Shown: positions 27,745 to 36,543 of the stretch, one piece after another
How the letters are laid out: every line of letters starts with the position of its first letter
Position numbering within the stretch: position 1 is the first letter of the stretch
Assembly: GCA_020073365.1 (NCBI GenBank)
Contig: JAIQFL010000035.1
Span: forward strand, 1-48,972
Direction of reading: 5' to 3'
Source: Terriglobia bacterium
Lineage (GTDB): Bacteria > Acidobacteriota > Terriglobia > Bryobacterales > Bryobacteraceae
DNA: 48,972 bases
Made by a program: the position numbers and the translations under genes
The notes under the pieces: model-generated
What the model was told of the DNA's origin: nothing
The model's database searches: none
What the model saw: only the letters and a program-made list of their open reading frames with translations

Positions 27745-30373
27745 GTGAAGCGCAGGGATTTTCTCACGAAAGGTACGGCGGTTGCCGGACTGGTCAATTC
27801 TGCGACGTTGGTCCCGCCGCTCATGGCGGATCAAAGCGGCGCCCCGAGGCCGGCGCCGGAAGAGATTCGTTCCGCTGAATATCTCAAGCGTGCGCGGGAG
27901 GATAAGTTCCTGCCTAAGCCTTCGGCGTTCAGGGATGGGCCGGCCGAGGTGACGGTCTCGCCTATGCCCTTGGCGGAACGGATCAAGCGGAAGATCGTGC
28001 CGCGGCGGGGCTTTTGCAGTACCGCGACCGGCGCGTCGTTCAGTGAAGGTCTGACCTCCGGCAATGGGGCGATGAATCTCGAGATGACGTGCGATCCGTA
28101 CTCGGAGCAGATCCTCTTCCGTCACGAAAGCCTGATGATGCCGTACAAGCGGCCCTACGAGGCTCCCAAGGTCGCGGATATATTTCCCCAGGTGCGGCAA
28201 ATGGTGATGGACGGGAAATACCGCGAAGCCGTGGAATTCGCTTTCCAGAAAATGGAGGAAGGCCCAATCAAGCGGAATACATATCCGCACCCCACAATTC
28301 CGGCATTCTCGATGCGTCTGGATCTTCCGAAAACCGCGTCGGTTTAGAACTACCTCCGCACCCTCGATTTCGAGTGCAGCGAAGTGAAGGTTCACTGGAA
28401 CGATGATCGCGGCGAATGGCTTCGTCGGACCTTCACCTCCAGGCCCGACAACGCCGTGGTCCAGTGGCTCACCGCCCCGCAGGGGCAGTCGGTGAATGTC
28501 CGCATCGCGCTACAGAGGTCCGCGGGCGGGCCGCGCGGCGGTGCAGGGCGGGCCCCGTCGGGTAGCGGCTCCAGCGAGGTTCAGCAGGACTTCAATGAGC
28601 AGCGGCTGATTTACAAGTGCCGGCTGGATCCGTCCGTGGACAACAGCGGCTATGCCGGAGTGGTTCGCGTGGTTCGCAACGGCGGCTCGGCTCGAATGGA
28701 CAACGGCACTCTAGTCATCGAGAACGCGTCGTCGGTGATGCTGCACACGCGCATCGAATGGTTCGCCGCCTTCAGCGAGGAAAAGGTGGAAGCTCTGCGG
28801 GAAGCCTGGAAGGGCTCACCCCTGATTATCCGGCGCTGCTCGAGCGGCACCGCAAGGTCCAGTCGGAGGCCCTCAACCGCGTCATCGTGGATTTCGGCGG
28901 CGCCTCCCAATATGGCATGTCTACCGAGGAACTTCTGGCAGACCAGAGGTCGCGGGACGACTATTCACCCGCCCTGCTGCAGAAGATCTTCGAGATGGGG
29001 CGCTATTGGTTCATCCTCACCAGCGGCAAGTATTGCAGCATGTCGGCCGAGGTCAATGCCAATATCAACCTGCAAATCTCACCCGGTCCGCAGGGCGATC
29101 TGCGGGAAGGCATGGAGGCCTACTTCAATTGGATGGAGAGCCTGGCTCCGGACTTTCGAGTCAACGCAAAGAACATCTTCGGGATGCGCGGCACACACTA
29201 TTCCCTCTGGCCAAACAAAGGGATCGGTGTTGCGTTCCATTATTCCAGCGCCTCATCGACCGGGGAGATGTGGCCGCATCCCTACTGGCTTTCCGCCGGA
29301 GGCTGGTGTGTTCGCCCATTCTGGGACCACTACCTGGTCAAGGGGGACCTGGAGTTCCTCCGCAAGCGCGTCGTGCCAGCCTATAAAGAACTGGCGCTGT
29401 TCTACGAGGATTTCCTGACGGTCGGGGACAAGAATGGAAATTACATCTTCGTCCCGTCCTTTTCACCGGAGAACAACCCCGGCAACTTGAACGCTTCGAT
29501 GATGCTGGTCATGAACGACTCCATGGACACTTCGGTGTGCCGCGAAGTGCTGTCCAACCTGATCCAGGCGTGCGAACTCCTCGGCACCGACGCCGATAGG
29601 GTGCCGAAATGGAAGGGGATGCTGGCGAAGCTGCCGCCCTACCTGATCGAGAAGGACGGCACCCTGAAGGAATGGTCCTGGCCCACACTGGAAGAGCGCT
29701 ACTCGCACCGGCATATCTCTCATCTCTACGGGGCCTGGCCCGGCGACGAGATAGACCCGGACCGCACGCCGCAACTGGATCGAGCCGCGATGATCGCCGA
29801 CCGGAAGCGCGTACCGGAGAGGCTGGCGGCTCATGGCCGCTGCCATCGCGCTTTGGTGGGGGCGCGGCTCAAAGACGACTACATCGTGGACACCGAACTG
29901 CGGCAACTGATCGAGCAGGGCTACGTCGCCCCGACGCTCCGCTGTTCTCACGACCCCTGGGCCGGGCCCATGCCTGACGCGCAGGGTGGGATTCAAACGA
30001 TCATGATGGAAATGCTGGCCTACTCGCGCCCCGGTGTGATCGAGGTGCTTCCCGCCCTTCCTCCCTCGCTGGGAAAAGGATCGATTAACGGGATGCTTGC
30101 CCGCTCCTTCGCGAGGATCGACAGATTGGCCTGGGACATGGACGCTCGGACCGTGGATCTGACGGTTACCTGGTAAGAAAGCAGGACATCACGTTGATTG
30201 CCCGGCAGGGGATCGAGAGGATCTCCACGCCCGCGGGCATCCTGGCGGCGCCCCTCCAGACGGGCAAGGCTAACGTCGATGTCCACCTGCCGGAAGGCAA
30301 GCCAGTGACGTTTCACCTGAAGCTCGGCCACCGCAAGCCGATCGATTGGGTCGCCCAGGTGTCGCTCGCATGA
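27745..30373 (+). pseudogene. GH95-like glycoside hydrolase with an internal stop and two frameshifts
   Basis: GTG 27745 (AGGAG upstream) begins VKRRDFLTKGTAVAGLV, a Tat signal. Homology continues through three lesions. A TAG at 28345-28347 sits in frame and is followed without a shift by NYLRTLDFE. One base is missing near 28805, where REA should continue LEGLTPDYPALLERH. One is missing near 30172, after which VRKQDITLIARQGIE resumes to a TGA at 30371. Family marks: SGNGAMNLEM, NANINLQIS (the Asn pair), SFSPENNPG, HRHISHLYGAWPGDEI, MPDAQGGIQTIMMEMLAYSRP. It is clearly distinct from the intact GH95 at 22678 and may be a separate subfamily. Joined, about 875 residues, so no domain is lost. Either a recent pseudogene or local sequence error. 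Confidence 0.8.
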
Positions 30374-30461
30374 CGCATACCTTGCTAAATCTGGAGAAAG
30401 GGTCATTCTCGTTGTGGGTACAAATATCGGAAATCCCGCGGAGGTCTGCGAAAGGACTGCT

Positions 30462-31160
30462 GTGAAAACGCTCCGCAAGACTGTGATGCCGGCAATCGGC
30501 GTCCTGGCCGTATTGACGTTCCAAGCGTCGTCCGCCGTGCCCGACGATGCTCCTCGCAGCATCGCGCCGTACTTCACACCGGCTACGGCGTCGCCCAAGG
30601 CTCCGGACAACGACGGGTTCCTCCAGCGCTGGCTGCTTCTGGAGCCGATCACCAAGCCGAACCGCACCAACACCGTGTTCACCGACAGCTACGTCCGGAG
30701 CACCTTCAATACGGAGTACTTCCCCAACCAGTTCACCGTCATTCCGAATGACGGCGGCAAGGTGAAGGTTGGCGACCAGGACCTCGCATGGCATGCCCTG
30801 GATTCCACCAATTTCAACGTCAAGCCTTTTCGCTTCGCCTATGGCCTGAACAAACCGACTTACGGCGTCATCTTCTGGGCCGTGACCCTCGTCAATAGCC
30901 CGCGTGAGATTCAGAACGCTCGCATGGCCGTTGGCTCCAATTCGGCGTCCATGTGGTGGCTCAACGGCAAGGAATCCGTCGACCTCTTCGGCGATCGGCG
31001 CATGGTGATGGATGACTGCATCTCCAAACGGCTCACGCTGAATAAGGGCCGGAACGTCGTTCGCGGCGCCGTCATCAACGGCCCCGGCTTAAGTGATTTC
31101 TGTGTCCGCTTTATCGATGAGAACGGTGAACCGATCAAGGACCTCCGTAAGCCTCGATAA
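30462..31160 (+). CDS. Exported protein of unknown family, paralogue of the partial gene at 48392
   Basis: GTG 30462 has GAAAGGA upstream and gives a signal peptide (KTVMPAIGVLAVLTFQASSA). The mature part has no family I recognise. Characteristic segments are GFLQRWLLLEPITKPNRTNT, STFNTEYFPNQFTVIP, TYGVIFWAVTLVNSP, ASMWWLNGKESVDLFGDRRM and NVVRGAVINGPGLSDFCVRF. The last two resemble galactose-binding-like beta-sandwiches that carry a sugar-like ligand, but that is a guess. It is intact although both neighbours are broken. A close copy stands after the CE1 esterase at 48392, so the family seems tied to esterase and hydrolase genes. 232 residues; periplasmic or secreted. Confidence 0.8.
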   Translation: MKTLRKTVMPAIGVLAVLTFQASSAVPDDAPRSIAPYFTPATASPKAPDNDGFLQRWLLLEPITKPNRTNTVFTDSYVRSTFNTEYFPNQFTVIPNDGGKVKVGDQDLAWHALDSTNFNVKPFRFAYGLNKPTYGVIFWAVTLVNSPREIQNARMAVGSNSASMWWLNGKESVDLFGDRRMVMDDCISKRLTLNKGRNVVRGAVINGPGLSDFCVRFIDENGEPIKDLRKPR

Positions 31161-31208
31161 CGCTGGAAGGTAATGAGTCGTCCCGTTCTTGTTTCGATCG
31201 GAGCGTTT

Positions 31209-32675
31209 ATGAAATCCCATATTCTGGTGGCAGCCCTTCTTCTAGTCGCGGCGGTTCGTACCCTGCCTGCTCAGGCGCCGGCGCTGGACGGTGAACCCTA
31301 CATCCACGATCCCTCGACCGTCGTGTTTAGCGATGGCAAATATTACACCTTTGGCACCGGTGCTGGTGGCCTGATGTCCGAAGACGGCTGGACTTGGCAC
31401 GGTGGAGCTGTGCGCCCGGGCGGAGGAGTCGCTCCTGACATCATCAAGATCGGGGATCGTTACTGGGTAACGTTCGCCACGGGAGGCGGAGGGATGTCCG
31501 GAGGGGCACGCCAGGAGGGTCCATACAATGTGGTCCAAGACCCTGGACCCTAAATCCCCCGACTTCGGTTTCCATGACGACACTGTCGTCGCGACGAGCG
31601 ACGGCATCGAAGACTGCGATGCCATTGATCCGTCATTCTTACTGGATCCCACCACCGGCAGGCTATAGCTCAGGTATGCGACCTACTTCGGCTTCATCCG
31701 TATGGTCGAGCTCGATCCCAAAACGGGAAAACGGGTCGCCGGCAACCAGCCGGTAAACGTCGCCATCGACATGGAAGCCACCGATTTGCTCTATCGCGAC
31801 GGCTGGTACTACCTGCTCGGCACTCACGGCACCTGCTGCGACGGCCCCAACTCGACCTATAACATCCGCGTGGGCCGCTCCAGGAATGTGCTGGGCCCCT
31901 ACGTGGATAACATGGGAATCCAACTGCTCAAGGGCGGCAAGCTGGTTGTGGCCGCCAGCGGCCGCTTTGTCGGACCCGGCCACTTCGGCCGGCTGGACCG
32001 GGCGACGGTGTGGAGAAGTTCTCCTGCCATTACGAGGCCGACCTGGACCGCAGCGGCCGCAGCGTGCTGGACATTCGCCCGCTGCTCTGGAAAGACGGAT
32101 GGCCCGTTGGCAGCGACCATTTCTGGGGAGGCACCTATGAGATCCAGTCCGAACGCAAAGGCTATGCGTTGGAGTTGGCTGTGGATTTCGTGCGGATGGA
32201 CAGGGGCGGACGCGGCGGCGGCTTCGGCGGCGGGCGTGGCGCCCCGGCTGGCCCCGTGACCCCGGTTCCGCCCCAGGAACTCGCCCAGGTGTCAACGAAC
32301 TGGCCGGCCGGCAACATCGACATTCGCCTCGGCGACTACATGTTCCGGCCACATCAGAAATGGACGATTACCCCCGTCGCCAACGCCGGCGGCTATCCCG
32401 GCTCGCCCTATCTCAAGATCACGATCGCCGGCACCGATCGCACCTTGGCTGCAACCGCGGATGGTGAGGTTGTGGCACTTCCCGCCTTTACTGGAAGTCC
32501 CGAACAACTTTGGCGCATCGATCAGTTAATCGATGGCACTTACCGCATCATGCCCAAGTCGGTGCCCGGTTCCAAGGAACCCATGGCCCTGACCGCGGTG
32601 GGCGGCAGTACGCCAACGCTGGCCAAGTTCGACCCCAAGAGCGACAAGGCACGCTGGACCTTCAGAAAGCCGTGA
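31209..32675 (+). pseudogene. GH43 arabinan endo-1,5-alpha-L-arabinosidase-like, two frameshifts and one nonsense codon
   Basis: ATG 31209 (GGAG upstream) with signal peptide. GH43 marks: PYIHDPSTVVFSDGKYY (general-base Asp), KTLDPKSPDF, DAIDPSFLLDPTTG (second Asp), YNIRVGRSRNVLGPYVDN, GRFVGPGHFG, GTYEIQSE (acid Glu). Lesions: a base lost near 31527, a TAG at 31666-31668 where this position is normally Trp (a TGG-to-TAG change), and a base lost near 31999. The last third (WPAGNIDIRL, WTITPVANAGGYPGSPYLKI, PEQLWRIDQLIDGTYRIMPK) is a ricin/CBM13-like domain after a Gly-rich linker (about 32208-32260). Joined length about 488 residues, so nothing is missing except reading-frame continuity. Would have cut arabinan backbones. 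Confidence 0.82.
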
Positions 32676-32806
32676 AGTCGACAGGACAAATTCTCGGCAT
32701 TTGTCAACGCCATTGGAAACATAGTCGCGCCTCTCATCTGGGGCTTCGAGGGATACCGCGGTTTCCTTGTCTTCCCGAATTCCCGGACTCTGAGGAGAAG
32801 AACATC

Positions 32807-33278
32807 ATGAAAGCGCTCCTTTACGACAAGTACGGTTCAACGGAAGGCTTGGAAATCAGGGAAATCGAAAACCCCGCCCCCAAGAAGAACGAAGTACTGG
32901 TCAGGGTCCACGCCGTATCCGTAAACGATTGGGATTTTGGGGCTCGTTACGGGCAAGGGCGTGAATCGGATGATCGGGGGCCTCTTTGGACCTAAAAAGA
33001 TCATCGGAAGCGACGTAGCAGGTCGAGTGGTAAGCGTCGGGGGTGAAGTGAAACGATTCCGGCCGGTGACGCAGTGTTTGGTGATTTGTGCCGAAGCGGG
33101 TTTGGTGGGTTTGCGGAGTATGTGTGCGCCTCCGAAAGCGCACTCGCGCGAAAGCCGAACGCATGACGTTCGAACAAGCCGCGGCGATCCCGCAGGCGGG
33201 GACGCTGGCCTATCAGGGCCTGTTCGCGAGAGGGTCGCTCACACCCGGGCAAAGGTGTTGATCAATGGCCGGCGGTGA
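32807..33278 (+). pseudogene. Zinc-less alcohol dehydrogenase / quinone oxidoreductase remnant
   Basis: ATG 32807 with a good ribosome site (GAGGAG) opens MKALLYDKYGSTEGLEIREI, the start of a medium-chain dehydrogenase of quinone-oxidoreductase type. Recognisable segments follow in successive frames: GLVTGKGVNRMIGGLFGPKK, then VFGDLCRSGFGGFAEYVCA, then MTFEQAAAIPQAGTLAYQGL, then GQ..VLING. The shifts between them are +1 near 32935, and single losses near 33066, 33162 and 33253. Homology stops at about 33278, before the nucleotide-binding fold, so over half of the usual 320-330 residues are gone. This is the most decayed gene of the window. Confidence 0.85.
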
Positions 33279-33533
33279 GAGCGCTACGAAATGAAAGCCG
33301 GGACGGCAACCCGGAGCCGATGTCCATTCGGATAACCGTTACTGATTCCGGCGTACGACTCGAATGCGATTAAGACACAGTCCAGTAAGTGGTGTATCTG
33401 CCTCACGACTGGTTCAGGGTCGCAGCGCAACGCCGCCTTCGGAATCCGCGGCGCGGAACGTCAGTGGAGCGGAGCCGGTACCAGGTCCCCGTGCCCGCTC
33501 GCGAACTCCGCGGATTCAGGCCGGCAGGACCGC

Positions 33534-33539
33534 TATAAT
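33534..33539 (+). promoter_or_regulatory. Candidate -10 box (TATAAT)
   Basis: An exact TATAAT in otherwise GC-rich non-coding DNA, 167 bases before the tannase-family ATG. No good -35 hexamer is seen 17 bases upstream, so the promoter assignment is tentative. The implied leader would be about 160 bases and would contain the 33614 hairpin. Confidence 0.4.
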
Positions 33540-33613
33540 AGCCCTCGGATGAGCCTGCGCTCAGTCATCACCGTTGCCGGTGAAGTCAGCGTCAGATGTG
33601 CTGCCACGATGGT

Positions 33614-33651
33614 CCATAGTGCGCCACATCCTTGCGCCCGCCGCACTATGG
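33614..33651. promoter_or_regulatory. 10-bp inverted repeat in the leader of the tannase-family gene
   Basis: CCATAGTGCG (33614-33623) and CGCACTATGG (33642-33651) are perfect reverse complements with an 18-base spacer. The repeat ends 54 bases before the ATG. It may form an mRNA hairpin or be a two-half-site operator. Confidence 0.5.
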
Positions 33652-33705
33652 CGTCGAGTATGCCATTCTTTTAGTGCTCTGAAATCGAAACGGGAGTTCA
33701 ACCGC

Positions 33706-35523
33706 ATGAAGCAACATCGAATCGGGTTCGGTGCAGCCGCACTGGCAGTTACCTTTATTCCCGCACTAGTCCTTCATGGCCAGCAAGCAGGAACTGGCGC
33801 GGGGCCGGGGTCGCGCTCCGCCGTCAGGACCATCGCCGAGGCCGATTGCACGGCTGCGAAACTGGGTGCCGAAATCCCGGTCAACGCCATCGGCGAGCCG
33901 GTATCGGCGGTTACCGTGAATGCACCTCAGTGGCACGCGGAGGCCAACGACACGCCGGCGTATTGCAGCGTCGAAGGGAGTATCGAGCCGGTGGACAAGA
34001 ACGCTCCACCGATTCGCTTCGTAGTCGCTCTTCCGAGCTCCTGGTCGCTTCGTGGTGTGCAACTCGGAGGCGGCGGGATGAACGGGACCATTCCGCGCTT
34101 GACCGGCGGAATCGGCCGCGGCGGCCCCACGCTTCTGCAGCGAGGCTTCGCCACCTATGGCAGCGATTCCGGCCACCAAATGGCCGCCTTTGGTATGCGC
34201 GGTGGAGGAAGGGGCACGCCGCCGGCAGGCGGTGGACCTGGAGGCGCAATGCCTGCCGGCTTTGGCACCCCGAACCCGTTAGCAGACCGCTGGACACTGA
34301 ACGACGAAGCCGTCGCGAATCTTGGCTTCACGCAACTCAAGAAGACGCATGACGCTGCCATGGTCCTGATGCAAAGGGCCTACGGATCCCGGCCGCGGTA
34401 CAACTATTTCATCGGTAGTTCTCAGGGGGGCCGCGAGTCACTTACGGTGGCGCAGCGCTACCCCGCCGATTACGACGGCATCGCCGCCGAGGTCCCGATT
34501 GTCAACTTCTCGACGCTCATGCTTGCGCCGGAATTGATCCGTATCCAGGAGAAGCCCGCCGCGAATTGGGTGCCGCCTGCCAAGGTGAATGCGATTCGCG
34601 GGGAGTTCATGGGCCAATGCGACAGTCTGGATGGCCTGGTGGACGGCGTGATCAACAACTATATGGCATGCCGCGCCATCTTCGATGTGAAACGGGGCGA
34701 CCCGAATCGCAACCCGTGGGCGGCAAGGCGCTGCCCGAATAATGTGGATCCAAACCCACAGGACACCAGCGCGGCGGCCTGCCTCACCGACGGCCAGATC
34801 TCCACTCTGAAAATGGTCTACTCGCCTTACGTGTTTGCCACTCCGTTGGCGAACGGCGTCAAGAGTTTTGGCATGTGGGTTCCGAACACCGACCCATCGG
34901 GGAGCGGCCTGATCGCCGACGTACGCTACCGGGGCCAGGAAGGCGCCGCGGAGAACGCCCCGATCCACGGCCACCTGGGTGTTTTGGGGGTAACCGGATT
35001 CCTCATGCGGGACCTGACTGCGAACCCTTTGGACTACGTGGAAGGCGGTCCGCTGAACAAGCGCCGCGTCGAACTTTCCACTATTCTCGATTCCACCAAT
35101 CCGGATTTGAGCGCGTTCCAGAAGCGGGGCGGTAAGTTGATCGTAGTGATCGGCACGAACGACACGCTGGCTTCGCCGGGTGCACAGTTGGCGTATTATC
35201 AGTCGGTGCTGGACAAGATGGGCCGCGCCGCGGTGGATTCGTTCGCCCGTTTCTTTGTGCTGCCGCAGACCGATCACGGACTCGCGGGAAGGAACTACAG
35301 CGTCGATGGCGACGGCAAGGAGGTAGCGGTCCAGCCGATTCCGAGCGCCTACAACGGGCTGGGCCTGATCGTGGATTGGGTCGAGAACGGCAAGGCGCCC
35401 GGAAAGTCGATCCCGGTTACGGCCGGAGATCGCAGTCTCCCGATGTGCTCGTATCCGGAGTACCCGAAGTACTCGAACGGCCCGGTCGGGTCCGAGAGTT
35501 CGTATACCTGCGTGGCGAAATGA
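33706..35523 (+). CDS. Tannase/feruloyl-esterase-family secreted esterase without the conserved active-site cysteine pair
   Basis: ATG 33706 (GGGAG 10 bases upstream) with signal peptide (FGAAALAVTFIPALVLHG). Tannase-family hydrolase: VVALPSSWSLRGVQLGGGGM, nucleophile Ser239 in FIGSSQGGRES, calcium-site-like CDSLDGLVDGVINN, acid in VIGTNDTLASPGAQ, histidine in PQTDHGLAGR. Family members usually carry a Cys next to the nucleophile (GCSxGG) bonded to a Cys after the catalytic His (HC). Here these are Ser238 and Gly, so the pair is lost together. A Gly/Pro-rich loop (about 167-187) precedes the nucleophile. Probably removes hydroxycinnamoyl or galloyl groups from plant polymers. Intact, 605 residues; it follows a run of pseudogenes. 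Confidence 0.87.
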   Translation: MKQHRIGFGAAALAVTFIPALVLHGQQAGTGAGPGSRSAVRTIAEADCTAAKLGAEIPVNAIGEPVSAVTVNAPQWHAEANDTPAYCSVEGSIEPVDKNAPPIRFVVALPSSWSLRGVQLGGGGMNGTIPRLTGGIGRGGPTLLQRGFATYGSDSGHQMAAFGMRGGGRGTPPAGGGPGGAMPAGFGTPNPLADRWTLNDEAVANLGFTQLKKTHDAAMVLMQRAYGSRPRYNYFIGSSQGGRESLTVAQRYPADYDGIAAEVPIVNFSTLMLAPELIRIQEKPAANWVPPAKVNAIRGEFMGQCDSLDGLVDGVINNYMACRAIFDVKRGDPNRNPWAARRCPNNVDPNPQDTSAAACLTDGQISTLKMVYSPYVFATPLANGVKSFGMWVPNTDPSGSGLIADVRYRGQEGAAENAPIHGHLGVLGVTGFLMRDLTANPLDYVEGGPLNKRRVELSTILDSTNPDLSAFQKRGGKLIVVIGTNDTLASPGAQLAYYQSVLDKMGRAAVDSFARFFVLPQTDHGLAGRNYSVDGDGKEVAVQPIPSAYNGLGLIVDWVENGKAPGKSIPVTAGDRSLPMCSYPEYPKYSNGPVGSESSYTCVAK

Positions 35524-35549
35524 CTTGAACGAGTTACAGAGCGAACATC

Positions 35550-35569
35550 TTGTGTACCAGTTGTGTACT
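35550..35569 (+). repeat. Pair of direct repeats TTGTGTACC / TTGTGTACT
   Basis: Copies at 35550-35558 and 35561-35569, 11 bases apart. The same element recurs at 35837 and 35849 on the other side of the tRNA fragment, in the same orientation. The layout resembles arm-type integrase binding sites. Confidence 0.6.
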
Positions 35570-35708
35570 CGCCGCTCGGTGCTTAATTTAAGGCATAAGC
35601 TCTTTTGAATGTGTGGCGATTGGGCCGCTGATGCTTTGCCACACGGGCAAACGCTCTACGCTCAAACCAAGGCATCCAAAATCGGGAATACGCTGATTAC
35701 AAAGGAGT

Positions 35709-35753
35709 TGGTGCGCCCGGTAGGACTCGAACCTGCGGCCTTCTGCTCCGGAG
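35709..35753 (-). other. 3' part of a tRNA-Arg(CCG) gene, probable integrase attachment-site remnant
   Basis: On the minus strand the segment reads from the anticodon loop (CTCCGGA, anticodon CCG) through the T-arm (GGTTCGAGTCC) to an acceptor strand and CCA (CGGGCGCACCA). The 5' half is absent: homology stops exactly where the anticodon loop begins, and the base before it cannot pair in the anticodon stem. The T-stem has one C-A mismatch. A tRNA 3' half ending at the anticodon loop is the usual core duplicated by tyrosine integrases. It cannot be a working tRNA. Confidence 0.7.
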
Positions 35754-35836
35754 AGAAAAGCTCGATGTGTATGTCATTCATTCTACAGGTGGCCCAGCGC
35801 GGCTGTGAGCGCGAATTGAGGGGTATTCGGCGCTTG

Positions 35837-35857
35837 TTGTGTGCCCTGTTGTGTACC
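35837..35857 (+). repeat. Pair of direct repeats TTGTGTGCC / TTGTGTACC
   Basis: Copies at 35837-35845 and 35849-35857, 12 bases apart, matching the pair at 35550. They lie 84 bases beyond the tRNA fragment. Confidence 0.6.
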
Positions 35858-36543
35858 CGCTCCAATCCATATACAAATCCAGTTCATCCGTCCGCCGCCC
35901 TATAGAGGTCAGACCCACGTCTGGTTTCCTCCGCTCCTGATCGTAGGTCCTTTCTGCGAGCGGACTGGACCCTTTTGGGGAATCGAAGTGCTGTTCGGCC
36001 CGGTGTCATCTTGAAGACGCCTGTAACGAAATTCCGAGAGTATCTGCCCGCCTTCCGTCCGGAAGAAAAACGAGATCACCACCTCGTTGTTGCTGCGATC
36101 TCGCGAGATGGCGTGATGGAGATCGAGCACTGCTCGGACCGTGGCCGACCCAGTGCGGTGGAGGGCAGCATTCTCGGAATTTCGCTTTGCCCCGATAAAG
36201 GCTCACGTCGCACGCGCAATGCAAACATCTCAGTCGAGGTGGATTGAGGCCATCCCCCTGGGCAATCGTTCTCCGGATATCGGCGCCTCCGCGCCGGTCG
36301 TCGGTGCCGACCTGAGCACAGGATTCGAGAAGCGTCTGGTGTACCTCATTGGGGGCAAAAGATTCCCGGAATTTCCGCCCTGCCCGTGCGTTTGGAGCGT
36401 CAACAATGCTACGCACGGGCCGGTGGGATCGGGACCGATCTGTAAAGGAACGGTAAGAGCCTCGAACTCCATGTGATTTATCGCGCTATCTAATCCCAAA
36501 GTCCTGACGACACCGACCCTCTGCCGTGATATAACGATTGGCT

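Larger units (their letters stand above)
33279..33705. other. Non-coding region upstream of the tannase-family gene
   Basis: No frame resembles a protein. It contains a consensus -10 box (33534-33539) and a perfect inverted repeat (33614-33651), both described separately. The first 250 bases may include unrecognisable remains of the oxidoreductase gene. Confidence 0.5.
35524..36543. other. 1-kb region without recognisable genes; possible remnant of an integrated element
   Basis: Several frames of 60-136 codons occur on both strands, but none resembles a family and they overlap each other. The region holds a tRNA-Arg 3' fragment (35709-35753) flanked by two pairs of TTGTGTACC-like repeats. 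The DNA from 35880 to 36500 is lower in GC than the neighbours and may be degraded coding sequence, but I cannot name it. Confidence 0.5.

Noticed and set aside
35609..35905. A plus-strand frame containing RPVGLEPAAFCSG
   Set aside because: This peptide is the translation of the reverse complement of a tRNA-Arg, a known source of false proteins.
35975..36499. Overlapping frames of 73-136 codons on both strands
   Set aside because: None resembles a family, no ribosome sites or signals; perhaps degraded sequence, but not supportable as genes.
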